From assembly GCA_964421355.1 (NCBI GenBank), contig CAYQWX010000028.1, forward strand, positions 1-23,537: a stretch of 23,537 bases of DNA, read 5' to 3'. The notes beneath the pieces were generated by a model. The model had not been told where the DNA came from. It saw nothing but the letters and a program-made list of their open reading frames with translations, and made no database searches. The stretch is from JALTDM01 sp964421355 (GTDB lineage: Bacteria > Bacteroidota > Bacteroidia > Bacteroidales > JALTDM01). Positions 15,568-23,120 of the stretch are shown here, in pieces (position 1 is the first letter of the stretch; each line of letters opens with the position of its first letter). The translations under genes were made by a program, and so were the position numbers.

Positions 15568-17907
15568 TTATTTATTATTTCTATTTCTTTCTATTTTTAA
15601 AATAGGGGGCATAAGAGTAAGAGTAGATATGGTAGAACCTATCATTGTTATTGCCACCAACATACCAAAATACCGCAATGGAACAAGTTCGGCAAACACC
15701 AACACCAAAAAACCAAGCATTACAGATAACATGTTGATAATAATTGCTTTACCTGTTACTTTCATGGTCTTAATAGTAGCAATTTTGTAATCCGATGTTT
15801 TTAGATTCTTACTTAATCCGCTGGAAAAATGTATAGCATAATCTATACCTATACCAATAGATACACTTCCCACCAATACAGTTGCAACATCCAAAGGTAT
15901 ATGCATCATTCCCATAAAACCAAACAGAATAATTAATGTAACGGTAATAGGTAAAATAGCGGCAATTCCATTTTTTAAACTTTTTAGTAATAATGAAACA
16001 ATGACAAATACCAATAGTATACTTAATACCAAACTACTTTCTTGACTTGTTAATAGGCTGTCTCCAAGTTTTTTGTAAATCACTGGAAACCCTGATACTT
16101 TCATATTATTATAATGTTTTGAAGCCAAAAAATTATTTAAGTCTGAAATGACTTCATTCAATTTTTTAGTATCACTCGTAGTAACTACACCTTGAACTAA
16201 TGCTTTATTATTATCCGTAGAAATATATTGTTCTAATAAATCTTGACCTTGTAGCATAAACCAAAGATTATCTACTTTGTCTTGCGAATCAGGTAATTTG
16301 TCACCATCTCCCATTACTTTGTTCATTTCCTTAAACATATCGGCTACTGACTGCGGATGTTTTATATACGGTATGGTTTTCATAAATTGCTTTACATCGT
16401 CCAATTCTTCTAATGTCTTCGGTGTAAGAATATCTCCCTCTACAATTACATATATAGGAATAGTTCCTCCTGTGGCTTTTCGTATTTCCAATTCGGCTTG
16501 ACGAGAAGGATGAGTTTTGGGTAAATATGTTAACAAATCAACATTTTTCTCTATATTTTTTATAGGTAATGCAAAAACTATTGCTACTATTATCCAAAAA
16601 CCTATAAAATAATATGGCATTTCGGTTACCATATAACCTAATTTATCCAATATATGTGCAAGTGCTCCTCCGTTATGCTCTTTTTCCGTCTTATTTGTAA
16701 TCTTCTGTCTTATATCTGATGAGTACGAAGTAATAACGGGAGTAATAACCAAAGAAAATATCAAAGCAAGACCTATACCTAATGCCGAAAAAATACCAAA
16801 TTCCTTAATCATTGTTAAATACGAACCGAAAATAAAAGAAATAAAACCTATCATAGTAGTAAGAGATGCAAAAAATACTGGTACAGCTACATGATGTAAA
16901 GAATTTTCAATTTTTTCTTTTATTGAACTGCCTTCTGCATGACGAATATGATTTATTACATGAATGGTATATGCACTACCTACCGCTAACAACACAACAG
17001 GAATAGTGCTGGATACCATAGTAAGATTGTAACCTAAAATAGACATTATACCCAATGTCCAGACAATAGCAATAACCACATTTAATAATGGTAATACAGT
17101 GTCATTCAAATTTTTAAAACTTAAAAACAGAATAATGAATATCACTATAAAAGCAATTGGTCCTAACCATATTACATCATGTAATATCACATCACCTACA
17201 TCCTTGGTCATAAACGGAAGTCCTCCAAATAACACATTATCTTTAATATTCATTCCTTTTATCAAAGATTTTATATTACTTACAACTTCCATTCTATCGG
17301 TAGTAATGTATGCAGTATCTCCCTTTATTTTGGCATGAAAAACGGGCGAAGGATAATATTCCGAATAATAAGCAATTATAGAATCCTTTGATAAAGTAGA
17401 ATCTATATGTTCTTTTATATCACCGGTAAATTTTACTATAATACTTGTCATATTAGCATTATCGGACACCAATACACCCCTATACATATCTTTTGATAGC
17501 ACATAACTTTTCAAAGTGTCCAAGTCATTTTTATTGGTAGGCACCTCATCAAACAATGGTTCTATTGTTACCACACCATCTTCATTTCTTATATCTATCA
17601 CATTGCTTAAACTTACCACACTTGATATACCTGGCATTTGCTCAAGAGTATCGGTAAGCGATTCCACCTCTTTTAATGTACGAGTATTGAATACATTATG
17701 ATTTTTAATGGCTATAATGCCCATATAACTTCCTCCAAACTCCTGCCCTATTTTTTTGAACAATACTGCATCTGGGTCATTTTTAGGCAAATAATTCAAA
17801 AAGTCTGAATCTATCTTTAAATCTTTGATAAAATAACCTAATACACCAGTTATCAACACTAACACTACTAATATTAACCCTCTGTATTTCAGTATAAACC
17901 TCTTCAT
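15568..17907 (-). CDS. MMPL/RND superfamily transporter
   Basis: Inner-membrane transporter of 779 residues built as two halves, each with one membrane helix, a periplasmic domain and a group of five helices, the MMPL/sterol-sensing plan. The periplasmic domains open with IDSDFLNYLPKNDPDA (32-47) and VDLLTYLPKTHPS (456-468), the usual repeat mark. Helix groups lie at about 245-395 and 625-770. The second half has Asp689-Tyr690 in SIGIGIDYAIHF, the position of proton-relay residues in MmpL-type pumps. The matching site of the first half reads GSAYTIH, with no acid. Length and arrangement fit hydrophobe/lipid exporters of the HpnN and MmpL type rather than tripartite AcrB pumps, which are longer. 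It sits 19 bp after the TetR gene. Confidence 0.9.
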   Translation of the reverse strand: MKRFILKYRGLILVVLVLITGVLGYFIKDLKIDSDFLNYLPKNDPDAVLFKKIGQEFGGSYMGIIAIKNHNVFNTRTLKEVESLTDTLEQMPGISSVVSLSNVIDIRNEDGVVTIEPLFDEVPTNKNDLDTLKSYVLSKDMYRGVLVSDNANMTSIIVKFTGDIKEHIDSTLSKDSIIAYYSEYYPSPVFHAKIKGDTAYITTDRMEVVSNIKSLIKGMNIKDNVLFGGLPFMTKDVGDVILHDVIWLGPIAFIVIFIILFLSFKNLNDTVLPLLNVVIAIVWTLGIMSILGYNLTMVSSTIPVVLLAVGSAYTIHVINHIRHAEGSSIKEKIENSLHHVAVPVFFASLTTMIGFISFIFGSYLTMIKEFGIFSALGIGLALIFSLVITPVITSYSSDIRQKITNKTEKEHNGGALAHILDKLGYMVTEMPYYFIGFWIIVAIVFALPIKNIEKNVDLLTYLPKTHPSRQAELEIRKATGGTIPIYVIVEGDILTPKTLEELDDVKQFMKTIPYIKHPQSVADMFKEMNKVMGDGDKLPDSQDKVDNLWFMLQGQDLLEQYISTDNNKALVQGVVTTSDTKKLNEVISDLNNFLASKHYNNMKVSGFPVIYKKLGDSLLTSQESSLVLSILLVFVIVSLLLKSLKNGIAAILPITVTLIILFGFMGMMHIPLDVATVLVGSVSIGIGIDYAIHFSSGLSKNLKTSDYKIATIKTMKVTGKAIIINMLSVMLGFLVLVFAELVPLRYFGMLVAITMIGSTISTLTLMPPILKIERNRNNK

Positions 17908-17926
17908 AACTTTTATTTTTTTTTAA

Positions 17927-18684
17927 TTATTTTTTACAAATACCATAAAACAGTATATCTAATAAATGTTTAATCTTTTCTTCCGAATCATTAAATTGAT
18001 GTTTCAAAAACAAAGGAATTTCAAGACCTTTCATTGCCACTACAATTCCCATTGCCGTAATATATGTGTCATCTACCTCAAAAGATTCCTTTTCCACTCC
18101 TTCATTTAATATTTTTTGAATGCTCTCTATCTCCCACTCATCATGTTTTTGCCTTATTTGGTNNNNNNNNNNNNNNNNNNNNNNNNNNNNNNNNNNNNNN
18201 NNNNNNNNNNNNNNNNNNNNNNNNNNNNNNNNNNNNNNNNNNNNNNNNNNNNNNNNNNNNNNAATATTTTTTGAATGCTCTCTATCTCCCACTCATCATG
18301 TTTTTGCCTTATTTGGTCAATAAAATCATAATGGGAAAGATATTCACTTTTGAGAGCTTCATAATAATTTACCAATTCTTTAACCCTTTCCATCCTCACA
18401 ACTATATACTGCATCAATTTTTCTTTTGGCAAAATCCTTGAATCATTTATTATTATTTCCAACTCTTCTTTTAGCTTGTAAGCTTCTTTGTTTACTACCG
18501 CATTAAAAATATCTTCTTTGCTACTAAAATAATAATACAAAGAGCTTTTACCTTTGTGAGCAGCTGCTGCAATATCATCAATAGTAGTTTTCTTAAAACC
18601 GAATTTTCTGAATATTTCAGATGCAGTTTCAACAATAAATTCTTCTATTCTTTTCTTTTTCTGATTGACTTGTTGTTTTTCCAT
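17927..18684 (-). CDS. TetR/AcrR family transcriptional regulator (split by an assembly gap)
   Basis: The reading frame is broken only by 100 N at 18163-18262. The 55 bp before and after the N are identical, and collapsing them gives one open frame of 200 residues, the standard TetR length. The helix-turn-helix is at about 26-67: FRKFGFKKTTIDDIAAAAHKG, then SSLYYYFSSKEDIF, the usual TetR signature. The C-terminal ligand and dimer domain ends at YGICKK. As scaffolded, the two halves are out of frame because the spurious insert (155 bp) is not a multiple of three. It is first gene of the RND operon and probably represses it in response to a ligand. Upstream repeats (see the entries at 18687-18794) are candidate binding sites. 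Confidence 0.88.
18108..18162. repeat. Left copy of the 55-bp duplicated contig end
   Basis: Identical over all 55 bases to 18263-18317 and directly abutting the N run. Most likely an unmerged k-mer overlap of two contigs, not a biological repeat. Confidence 0.9.
18163..18262. other. Assembly gap of 100 N
   Basis: Exactly 100 N, the common placeholder for a gap of unknown size. The flanking overlap implies that no bases are missing here. Confidence 0.98.
18263..18317. repeat. Right copy of the 55-bp duplicated contig end
   Basis: Exact duplicate of 18108-18162. The TetR coding sequence reads straight on from this copy into the sequence after the left copy. Confidence 0.9.
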
Positions 18685-18686
18685 TT

Positions 18687-18708
18687 TTAGAAAATTAGAA
18701 TTTTAGAA
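18687..18708. repeat. Three TTAGAA repeats at 8-bp period in the TetR leader
   Basis: TTAGAA occurs at 18687-18692, 18695-18700 and 18703-18708, exactly 8 bp apart, just before the TetR ATG. On the transcript they read TTCTAA. They could be a regulator site or chance in AT-rich DNA. Confidence 0.4.
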
Positions 18709-18726
18709 CATAAAACAAAATCGTTC

Positions 18727-18734
18727 CAAAAATA
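18727..18734 (-). promoter_or_regulatory. Bacteroidota -7 box (TATTTTTG) for the TetR-RND operon
   Basis: Perfect TAnnTTTG match on the minus strand, 42 bp before the TetR ATG. It lies between two copies of AAAATCGTT (18717-18725 and 18753-18761), one over the expected start point and one near the -33 region, which would suit an autoregulated promoter. Confidence 0.5.
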
Positions 18735-18759
18735 CATATTTTATTTTACATAAAAATCG

Positions 18760-18794
18760 TTTTTTAGAAAAAATTTTTCATTTATTCTAAAAAA
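18760..18794. repeat. Perfect 10-bp inverted repeat upstream of the TetR promoter
   Basis: TTTTTTAGAA at 18760-18769 and TTCTAAAAAA at 18785-18794, with a 15-base spacer. It lies between the GH114-like gene's stop and the TetR promoter, so it could be a regulator site or a weak terminator for the upstream gene. It shares the TTAGAA core with the leader repeats. Confidence 0.45.
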
Positions 18795-18903
18795 CAATAG
18801 CAATTAACTGTATAATAATAAATTAAGCATCTATAAAAAATTTAAAATTTAGAAATAATTAGATATATCAAACAAATATTATACTCTTCGGAATAGCAAT
18901 TTA

Positions 18904-19911
18904 TTATTCTTCAAATTCTTCATAAGAATCTATCTTGTCAAGATACACTCCATCGAAACCAACGCTTATGATTTTATACAAATATGAGCTATTATTGCCA
19001 AATATTATACTTTGCCATTGATTATTCCAATATTTTACAAGGTAATTCCCTTGCCATTCGGGATTTTCTTTCACTATAAAATCAGGATTACCGGCAGTCC
19101 AATCAGAATGCCAATAATACCTATAATCTTCTGCTTCTCCTATGCTCATATAACAAATCAATAAGCGTTTACCTCCATTCGCCTTTTGTCTTAAAGCCTC
19201 TACCTCGGAAGCAGTAAATTGCTCACCATTGAAAAATAAATCCATAATGAGCAAATCGTAATTAGTGTTTCTTACAGAATCTATAAAAGTTTGTTTGCTG
19301 GTAAATAAATTATCCGGATTTATTAGGTATAAAAAATTTTTTACTTGTTGCAAGTTTATAATACTATCCGTATTTTCATTGTGGATAGGCATAGGATAAT
19401 CGGGAATATTATCCAATTCTCTATGACTTGCCGCAAAGGACACATACCCTTTTTCATCATTTTTAGTATAGGAATCATCCACTTTGTAATGAGTAGAACA
19501 ATAATCGGTTACCAATATTTTTACATTTCCATTATTTTTTGCCATATCCAGAAAAAATTCCATCCATTGCGTATCTTCTGTCGGTGTAGGATAGTCATCA
19601 GCATTATAACCATAATATAAGTCTTCACGACCTATACCGTCTATTGCATTTATATAATTTATTTCGGGACTTCCATCATTATCTCCTGTATTACTTACAA
19701 GCTCTACTCCATTTTGAGGAACAATAAAAAAGTTTGCATTTATTCCTTTGGCATAACTACTTATATGCTCTACAAAAAGTCTCATCTCTTGCTTATAATT
19801 GATATTTGTAGAAGGTGGGTTATCAGTGTTTTCATCTTTTTTGCAAGAAGACATTGCTATTGTACCCAAAGCTATTACCAAAATTAACAATCGTATTCCA
19901 TTATTTACCAT
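18904..19911 (-). CDS. GH114/TM1410-like putative glycoside hydrolase, lipoprotein
   Basis: Protein of 335 residues with a lipoprotein signal: hydrophobic 7-20 and Cys23 in AMSSCKK, followed by an Asn/Asp/Pro linker. The rest resembles the TM1410/MJ1477 family of TIM-barrel proteins related to endo-alpha-1,4-polygalactosaminidase (GH114). Supporting motifs are YDLLIMD (218-224), KRLLICYMSIGEAEDYRYYW (248-267) and VGFDGVYLDKIDSYEEFE (317-334). The acidic residues in them (Asp224, Glu259, Glu261, Asp320, Asp325) are the likely active-site candidates. The chain ends right after the last motif. The gene is monocistronic by appearance, with its own promoter upstream and 219 bp to the TetR gene. 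The substrate is probably a polysaccharide containing amino sugar, but that is inference from the family. Confidence 0.78.
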   Translation of the reverse strand: MVNNGIRLLILVIALGTIAMSSCKKDENTDNPPSTNINYKQEMRLFVEHISSYAKGINANFFIVPQNGVELVSNTGDNDGSPEINYINAIDGIGREDLYYGYNADDYPTPTEDTQWMEFFLDMAKNNGNVKILVTDYCSTHYKVDDSYTKNDEKGYVSFAASHRELDNIPDYPMPIHNENTDSIINLQQVKNFLYLINPDNLFTSKQTFIDSVRNTNYDLLIMDLFFNGEQFTASEVEALRQKANGGKRLLICYMSIGEAEDYRYYWHSDWTAGNPDFIVKENPEWQGNYLVKYWNNQWQSIIFGNNSSYLYKIISVGFDGVYLDKIDSYEEFEE

Positions 19912-19972
19912 AAAAATTATTTTTTAACAATATACCAACAAGCATATAAAAAAGTTGTAGGATTCATATCAA

Positions 19973-20005
19973 CAAAAGTAATCCAAATACATTTATAATA
20001 ACAAA
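19973..20005 (-). promoter_or_regulatory. Full Bacteroidota promoter (-33 TTTG, -7 TACTTTTG) for the GH114-like gene
   Basis: On the minus strand a TTTG (20002-20005) is followed after 21 bp by a perfect TACTTTTG (19973-19980). This is the only place in the window where I find both halves at normal spacing. The ATG is about 60 bp downstream. Confidence 0.65.
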
Positions 20006-20020
20006 TCGCAAACAAATGAT

Positions 20021-20028
20021 TATTTTTG
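20021..20028 (+). promoter_or_regulatory. Bacteroidota -7 box (TATTTTTG) for parE
   Basis: Perfect TAnnTTTG match on the plus strand, 33 bp before the ATG at 20062. The TTG at 20026 that would open a longer frame is inside this box, so it cannot be the start if this promoter is used. It lies back to back with the GH114-like promoter. Confidence 0.55.
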
Positions 20029-20061
20029 CAAAAAAAATTAACCTTACCAATAAAATTTTAT

Positions 20062-21909
20062 ATGGAAGAAAACAAAAAACCTCAACACGGCTACACAGAA
20101 GCAGACATTCAAAAACTTGACCCAATAGAACACATAAGACGCCGACCCGGAATGTATATTGGCAAACTGGGAGACGGCTCCACAATGGACGACGGCATAT
20201 ATGTACTACTCAAAGAAGCAGTAGATAATGCTGTGGACGAATACCTTATGGGATATGGTAAAAAAATAGAAATAACAATAAATGAAGACAATGAAGTAAC
20301 CGTAAGAGACTTCGGAAGAGGTATTCCACTTGGAAAAGTAAAAGAAGTGGCATCAGAAATAAACACAGGTGCAAAATATGGTAGTGGTGCTTTCAAAAAA
20401 ACCGTAGGTCTAAATGGTGTGGGACTCAAAGCCGTAAATGCTCTGTCTATCAAATTTGAAATTACTTCTATCCGTGAAGGCAAATACAAAAAAGTATCAT
20501 TCTCTCGTGGGCAATTACTTGAAGAAACCGAAGGCAATACACAAGAACCAAATGGAGTAATAGTTAATTTTTTGCCAGATGACGAAATCTTTGAAGGATT
20601 TTCTTATGAAGATGAGTTTGTTAAACAACTTATAAAAAACTATGTTTACATAAATTCCGGCTTAAAGATTTATTACAATGGTGAAGTTTTTTATTCCAAA
20701 AGAGGACTTATAGATTTATTAGAAGAGAATATAAGCAGTGAACCTGTATATCCTATTATTCATTTCAAAGGAGAAGATGTAGAATTTGCATTTACACACA
20801 CTCACAGTTACGGAGAAGAATATTACAGCTTTGTAAACGGACAACGCACTATACAAGGAGGCACGCATGTACAAGCATTCAACGAAGCATTGGTAAAAAC
20901 CATAAGGGAATTTTATAAAAAAGACTTTAACACTTCCGACATCAAAGCATCTATTGCAGTAGCATTGAGCGTAAGCATAGAAGAACCTGTGTTTGAATCT
21001 CAAACCAAAACCAAACTTGGATCCAAAACAATGTATCCCGGCGGACCTACAATTAAAAGTTATGTAGGAGATTTTGTAAAAAGGAATCTTGAAGACTATT
21101 TATACAAAAACCCTGATACTGCAGAAGCATTACAGAAAAAAATACTTGCATCTGAAAAAGAACGTAAAGCAATATCACAAATACAAAAAAAATCAAGGGA
21201 AATTGCCAAAAAAGTTAGTTTACACAATAAAAAATTGCGGGATTGCAAAGTACATTTCAACACTAATCACGAATTAAGATACGACACTTCTATTTTCATT
21301 ACCGAAGGTGATTCTGCAAGCGGTTCCATTACCAAAGCACGAAATGTAATGACGCAAGCGGTATTTAGCCTTAAAGGGAAACCTTTAAATTCCTATGGAG
21401 AGCGTAAAGAAATTGTATATAAAAATGAAGAATTTAATCTCTTGCAAGCCGCATTGAATATAGAAAACGGACTAGAAAATTTACGCTACAATAAAGTAAT
21501 AATTGCTACCGATGCCGATGTGGATGGAATGCATATTAGATTACTCTTGCTTACATTTTTCCTGCAATTTTTTCCCGATTTAGTAAAAAACGGACATTTA
21601 TTCATATTGCAAACCCCATTGTTTCGTGTGCGAACCAAAAAAGAAACTATATATTGCTACAACGAGGAGGAAAAACAAAAAGCACTTAATAAATTAGGTA
21701 AAAATACCGAAATAACACGATTCAAAGGACTTGGAGAAATATCTCCCGATGAATTTAGGCAATTTATAGGCAAAAAAATAAGACTGGAACCAGTACTTTT
21801 TCAAAAAGAAGATAATGTAGAAAATCTTTTAAGTTTTTACATGGGCAAAAATACCGACAAACGCCAACAATTTATTATCAACAATCTAAAAACAGACGAG
21901 ATATTATAA
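20062..21909 (+). CDS. parE: DNA topoisomerase IV subunit B (GyrB/ParE family)
   Basis: ATPase subunit of topoisomerase IV, 615 residues from the chosen ATG. The GHKL ATPase is clear: IRRRPGMYIG (26-35), LKEAVDNAVDE with Glu52 and Asn56 for catalysis and magnesium binding, DFGRGIPLG (83-91) and TVGLNGVGLKAVNALS (114-129). The QTK loop is at 314-316. The TOPRIM part has ITEGDSASG (413-421) and TDADVDGMHI (483-492), and RFKGLGE follows near the C terminus. It has no E. coli GyrB-type insert, which fits a short Bacteroidota ParE. A TTG at 20026 would add 12 residues but lies in the promoter box. The stop codon overlaps the end of the converging acetyltransferase gene. Its partner parC is on the opposite strand. 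Confidence 0.93.
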   Translation: MEENKKPQHGYTEADIQKLDPIEHIRRRPGMYIGKLGDGSTMDDGIYVLLKEAVDNAVDEYLMGYGKKIEITINEDNEVTVRDFGRGIPLGKVKEVASEINTGAKYGSGAFKKTVGLNGVGLKAVNALSIKFEITSIREGKYKKVSFSRGQLLEETEGNTQEPNGVIVNFLPDDEIFEGFSYEDEFVKQLIKNYVYINSGLKIYYNGEVFYSKRGLIDLLEENISSEPVYPIIHFKGEDVEFAFTHTHSYGEEYYSFVNGQRTIQGGTHVQAFNEALVKTIREFYKKDFNTSDIKASIAVALSVSIEEPVFESQTKTKLGSKTMYPGGPTIKSYVGDFVKRNLEDYLYKNPDTAEALQKKILASEKERKAISQIQKKSREIAKKVSLHNKKLRDCKVHFNTNHELRYDTSIFITEGDSASGSITKARNVMTQAVFSLKGKPLNSYGERKEIVYKNEEFNLLQAALNIENGLENLRYNKVIIATDADVDGMHIRLLLLTFFLQFFPDLVKNGHLFILQTPLFRVRTKKETIYCYNEEEKQKALNKLGKNTEITRFKGLGEISPDEFRQFIGKKIRLEPVLFQKEDNVENLLSFYMGKNTDKRQQFIINNLKTDEIL

Positions 21910-23025
21910 CTCTTTCACAAAGCACCTGCGGCGTTTATGTTGTATATGGTCATAATTCTTCCAATTGGAAATCGCGGCTCCATTGGTCTCAAAAATACCT
22001 GTAGTTTCCATTGTTGATATACCCTCTTGTAGCATTTGCTCTTGCAAATCAGCAAACAGCATAACAGCTACTCCCGAATTGGCATAATCAGGCATAACAC
22101 CTGTAAGCAATAAATCTATAACTTTTGGCTTTTTCAAAGCCTTGAGGATATGTGTAAATCCAAATGGGAAAAGTTTTCCATTGGCTTTTTGCATAGCTTC
22201 CGATAGAGAAGGCATACCAACTATAAACCCTATCACATCTTTTTCTTTGTTTAGCACTACCCTAACATAATTGGGATTAAGAATATTAAAATATTTGTTT
22301 ATGTAAAAGTCTGCCATTTTTTTAGAAAAAGGAATAACAAAAGGTAAGTCTGCAAAAGCACCGTTTAGTATTTCAAATATTTTTGGTGCATATTTTTTCA
22401 TTTCATCCCGTGACGAAAACCTCAACACATCAAAGCCATATCTTCTTTTAAGCAAATCGGCTCCTCTTTTAGCTTTTTTTATTGCTTGTTCTACCAGTGT
22501 TAGCCTAAATTCCACCCAATCTATTTCTTTGCCAAAACCAAGTTTTTCAAAATGGTCTTTATAATACGATTTATTATATACCGAAGCAATCGACGGCAAA
22601 TAATCAAAACCTTCTATAAGCATTCCTTGCGTATCAAGATTGGTAAATCCAAGTGGACCGTGTATTTTGGTCATACCTCTTTGCTTACCAAAATCTTCTA
22701 CTGCCTTAATTAATGCCGCAGATACTTCATAATCATTTACAAATTCTATCCTTGAAACTCTTACAAATTTTTCGCCTGTTTTTTCATTATAAGCCTTATT
22801 TACAATAGCTCCTACCCTACCCACAATCTTACCATCTCTATATGCTAGATAAAACTCTGCATCACAAAATTCAAAAGCAGGATTTGTTTCGGGACTTAAA
22901 GCCTTTCGTTCGTCTGCCTTGATAGGCGGCACCCAATATTTATCATTTTTATAAAGTTCAAATTGAAAATCAACAAACTTTTTAATATCTTTCTTTGTCT
23001 TTACAGGGACAATATTTATATTCAT
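21904..23025 (-). CDS. GNAT-like N-acetyltransferase family protein
   Basis: Protein of 373 residues from the chosen ATG. The N-terminal part has FQFELYKNDKYWVPPIKADERKALSPETNPAFEFCDAEFYLAYRDGKIVGRVGAIVN, which fits the opening of a class of Bacteroidota proteins of about 370-380 residues annotated as GNAT acetyltransferases. VGRVGAIVN looks like the strand before the acetyl-CoA site, and GPLGFTNLDTQGMLIEGF follows. A second GNAT-like half contains VVLNKEKDVIGFIVGMPSLSEAM and ends in NWKNYDHIQHKRRRCFVKEL. No signal or membrane segment; substrate unknown. A TTG at 23067 adds 14 residues, but it lies upstream of a near-consensus -7 box (TACCTTTA, 23045-23052), so the ATG at 23023-23025 is preferred. 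The stop overlaps that of parE. Confidence 0.75.
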   Translation of the reverse strand: MNINIVPVKTKKDIKKFVDFQFELYKNDKYWVPPIKADERKALSPETNPAFEFCDAEFYLAYRDGKIVGRVGAIVNKAYNEKTGEKFVRVSRIEFVNDYEVSAALIKAVEDFGKQRGMTKIHGPLGFTNLDTQGMLIEGFDYLPSIASVYNKSYYKDHFEKLGFGKEIDWVEFRLTLVEQAIKKAKRGADLLKRRYGFDVLRFSSRDEMKKYAPKIFEILNGAFADLPFVIPFSKKMADFYINKYFNILNPNYVRVVLNKEKDVIGFIVGMPSLSEAMQKANGKLFPFGFTHILKALKKPKVIDLLLTGVMPDYANSGVAVMLFADLQEQMLQEGISTMETTGIFETNGAAISNWKNYDHIQHKRRRCFVKEL

Positions 23026-23044
23026 ATAATCTTTTTTAAGCGCA

Positions 23045-23052
23045 TAAAGGTA
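23045..23052 (-). promoter_or_regulatory. Near-consensus -7 box (TACCTTTA) for the acetyltransferase gene
   Basis: Seven of eight positions match TAnnTTTG in spirit (last base A instead of G), 19 bp before the ATG at 23025. No TTTG at the -33 spacing. Confidence 0.35.
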
Positions 23053-23120
23053 AAAAACTTTTGACAAAAAATATATATCAAAATAAAATACATTTTTTAA
23101 TAGTATCTTTAATTCAAAAA

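Noticed and set aside
18108..18317. A true direct repeat or small mobile element insertion in the TetR gene
   Set aside because: Both copies touch the N run exactly, the N count is a placeholder value, and merging restores the frame, all of which point to an assembly artefact.
18064..18441. Plus-strand frames running through the N gap
   Set aside because: They exist only because N is read as open sequence; once the 55-bp overlap is merged this is the body of the TetR gene.
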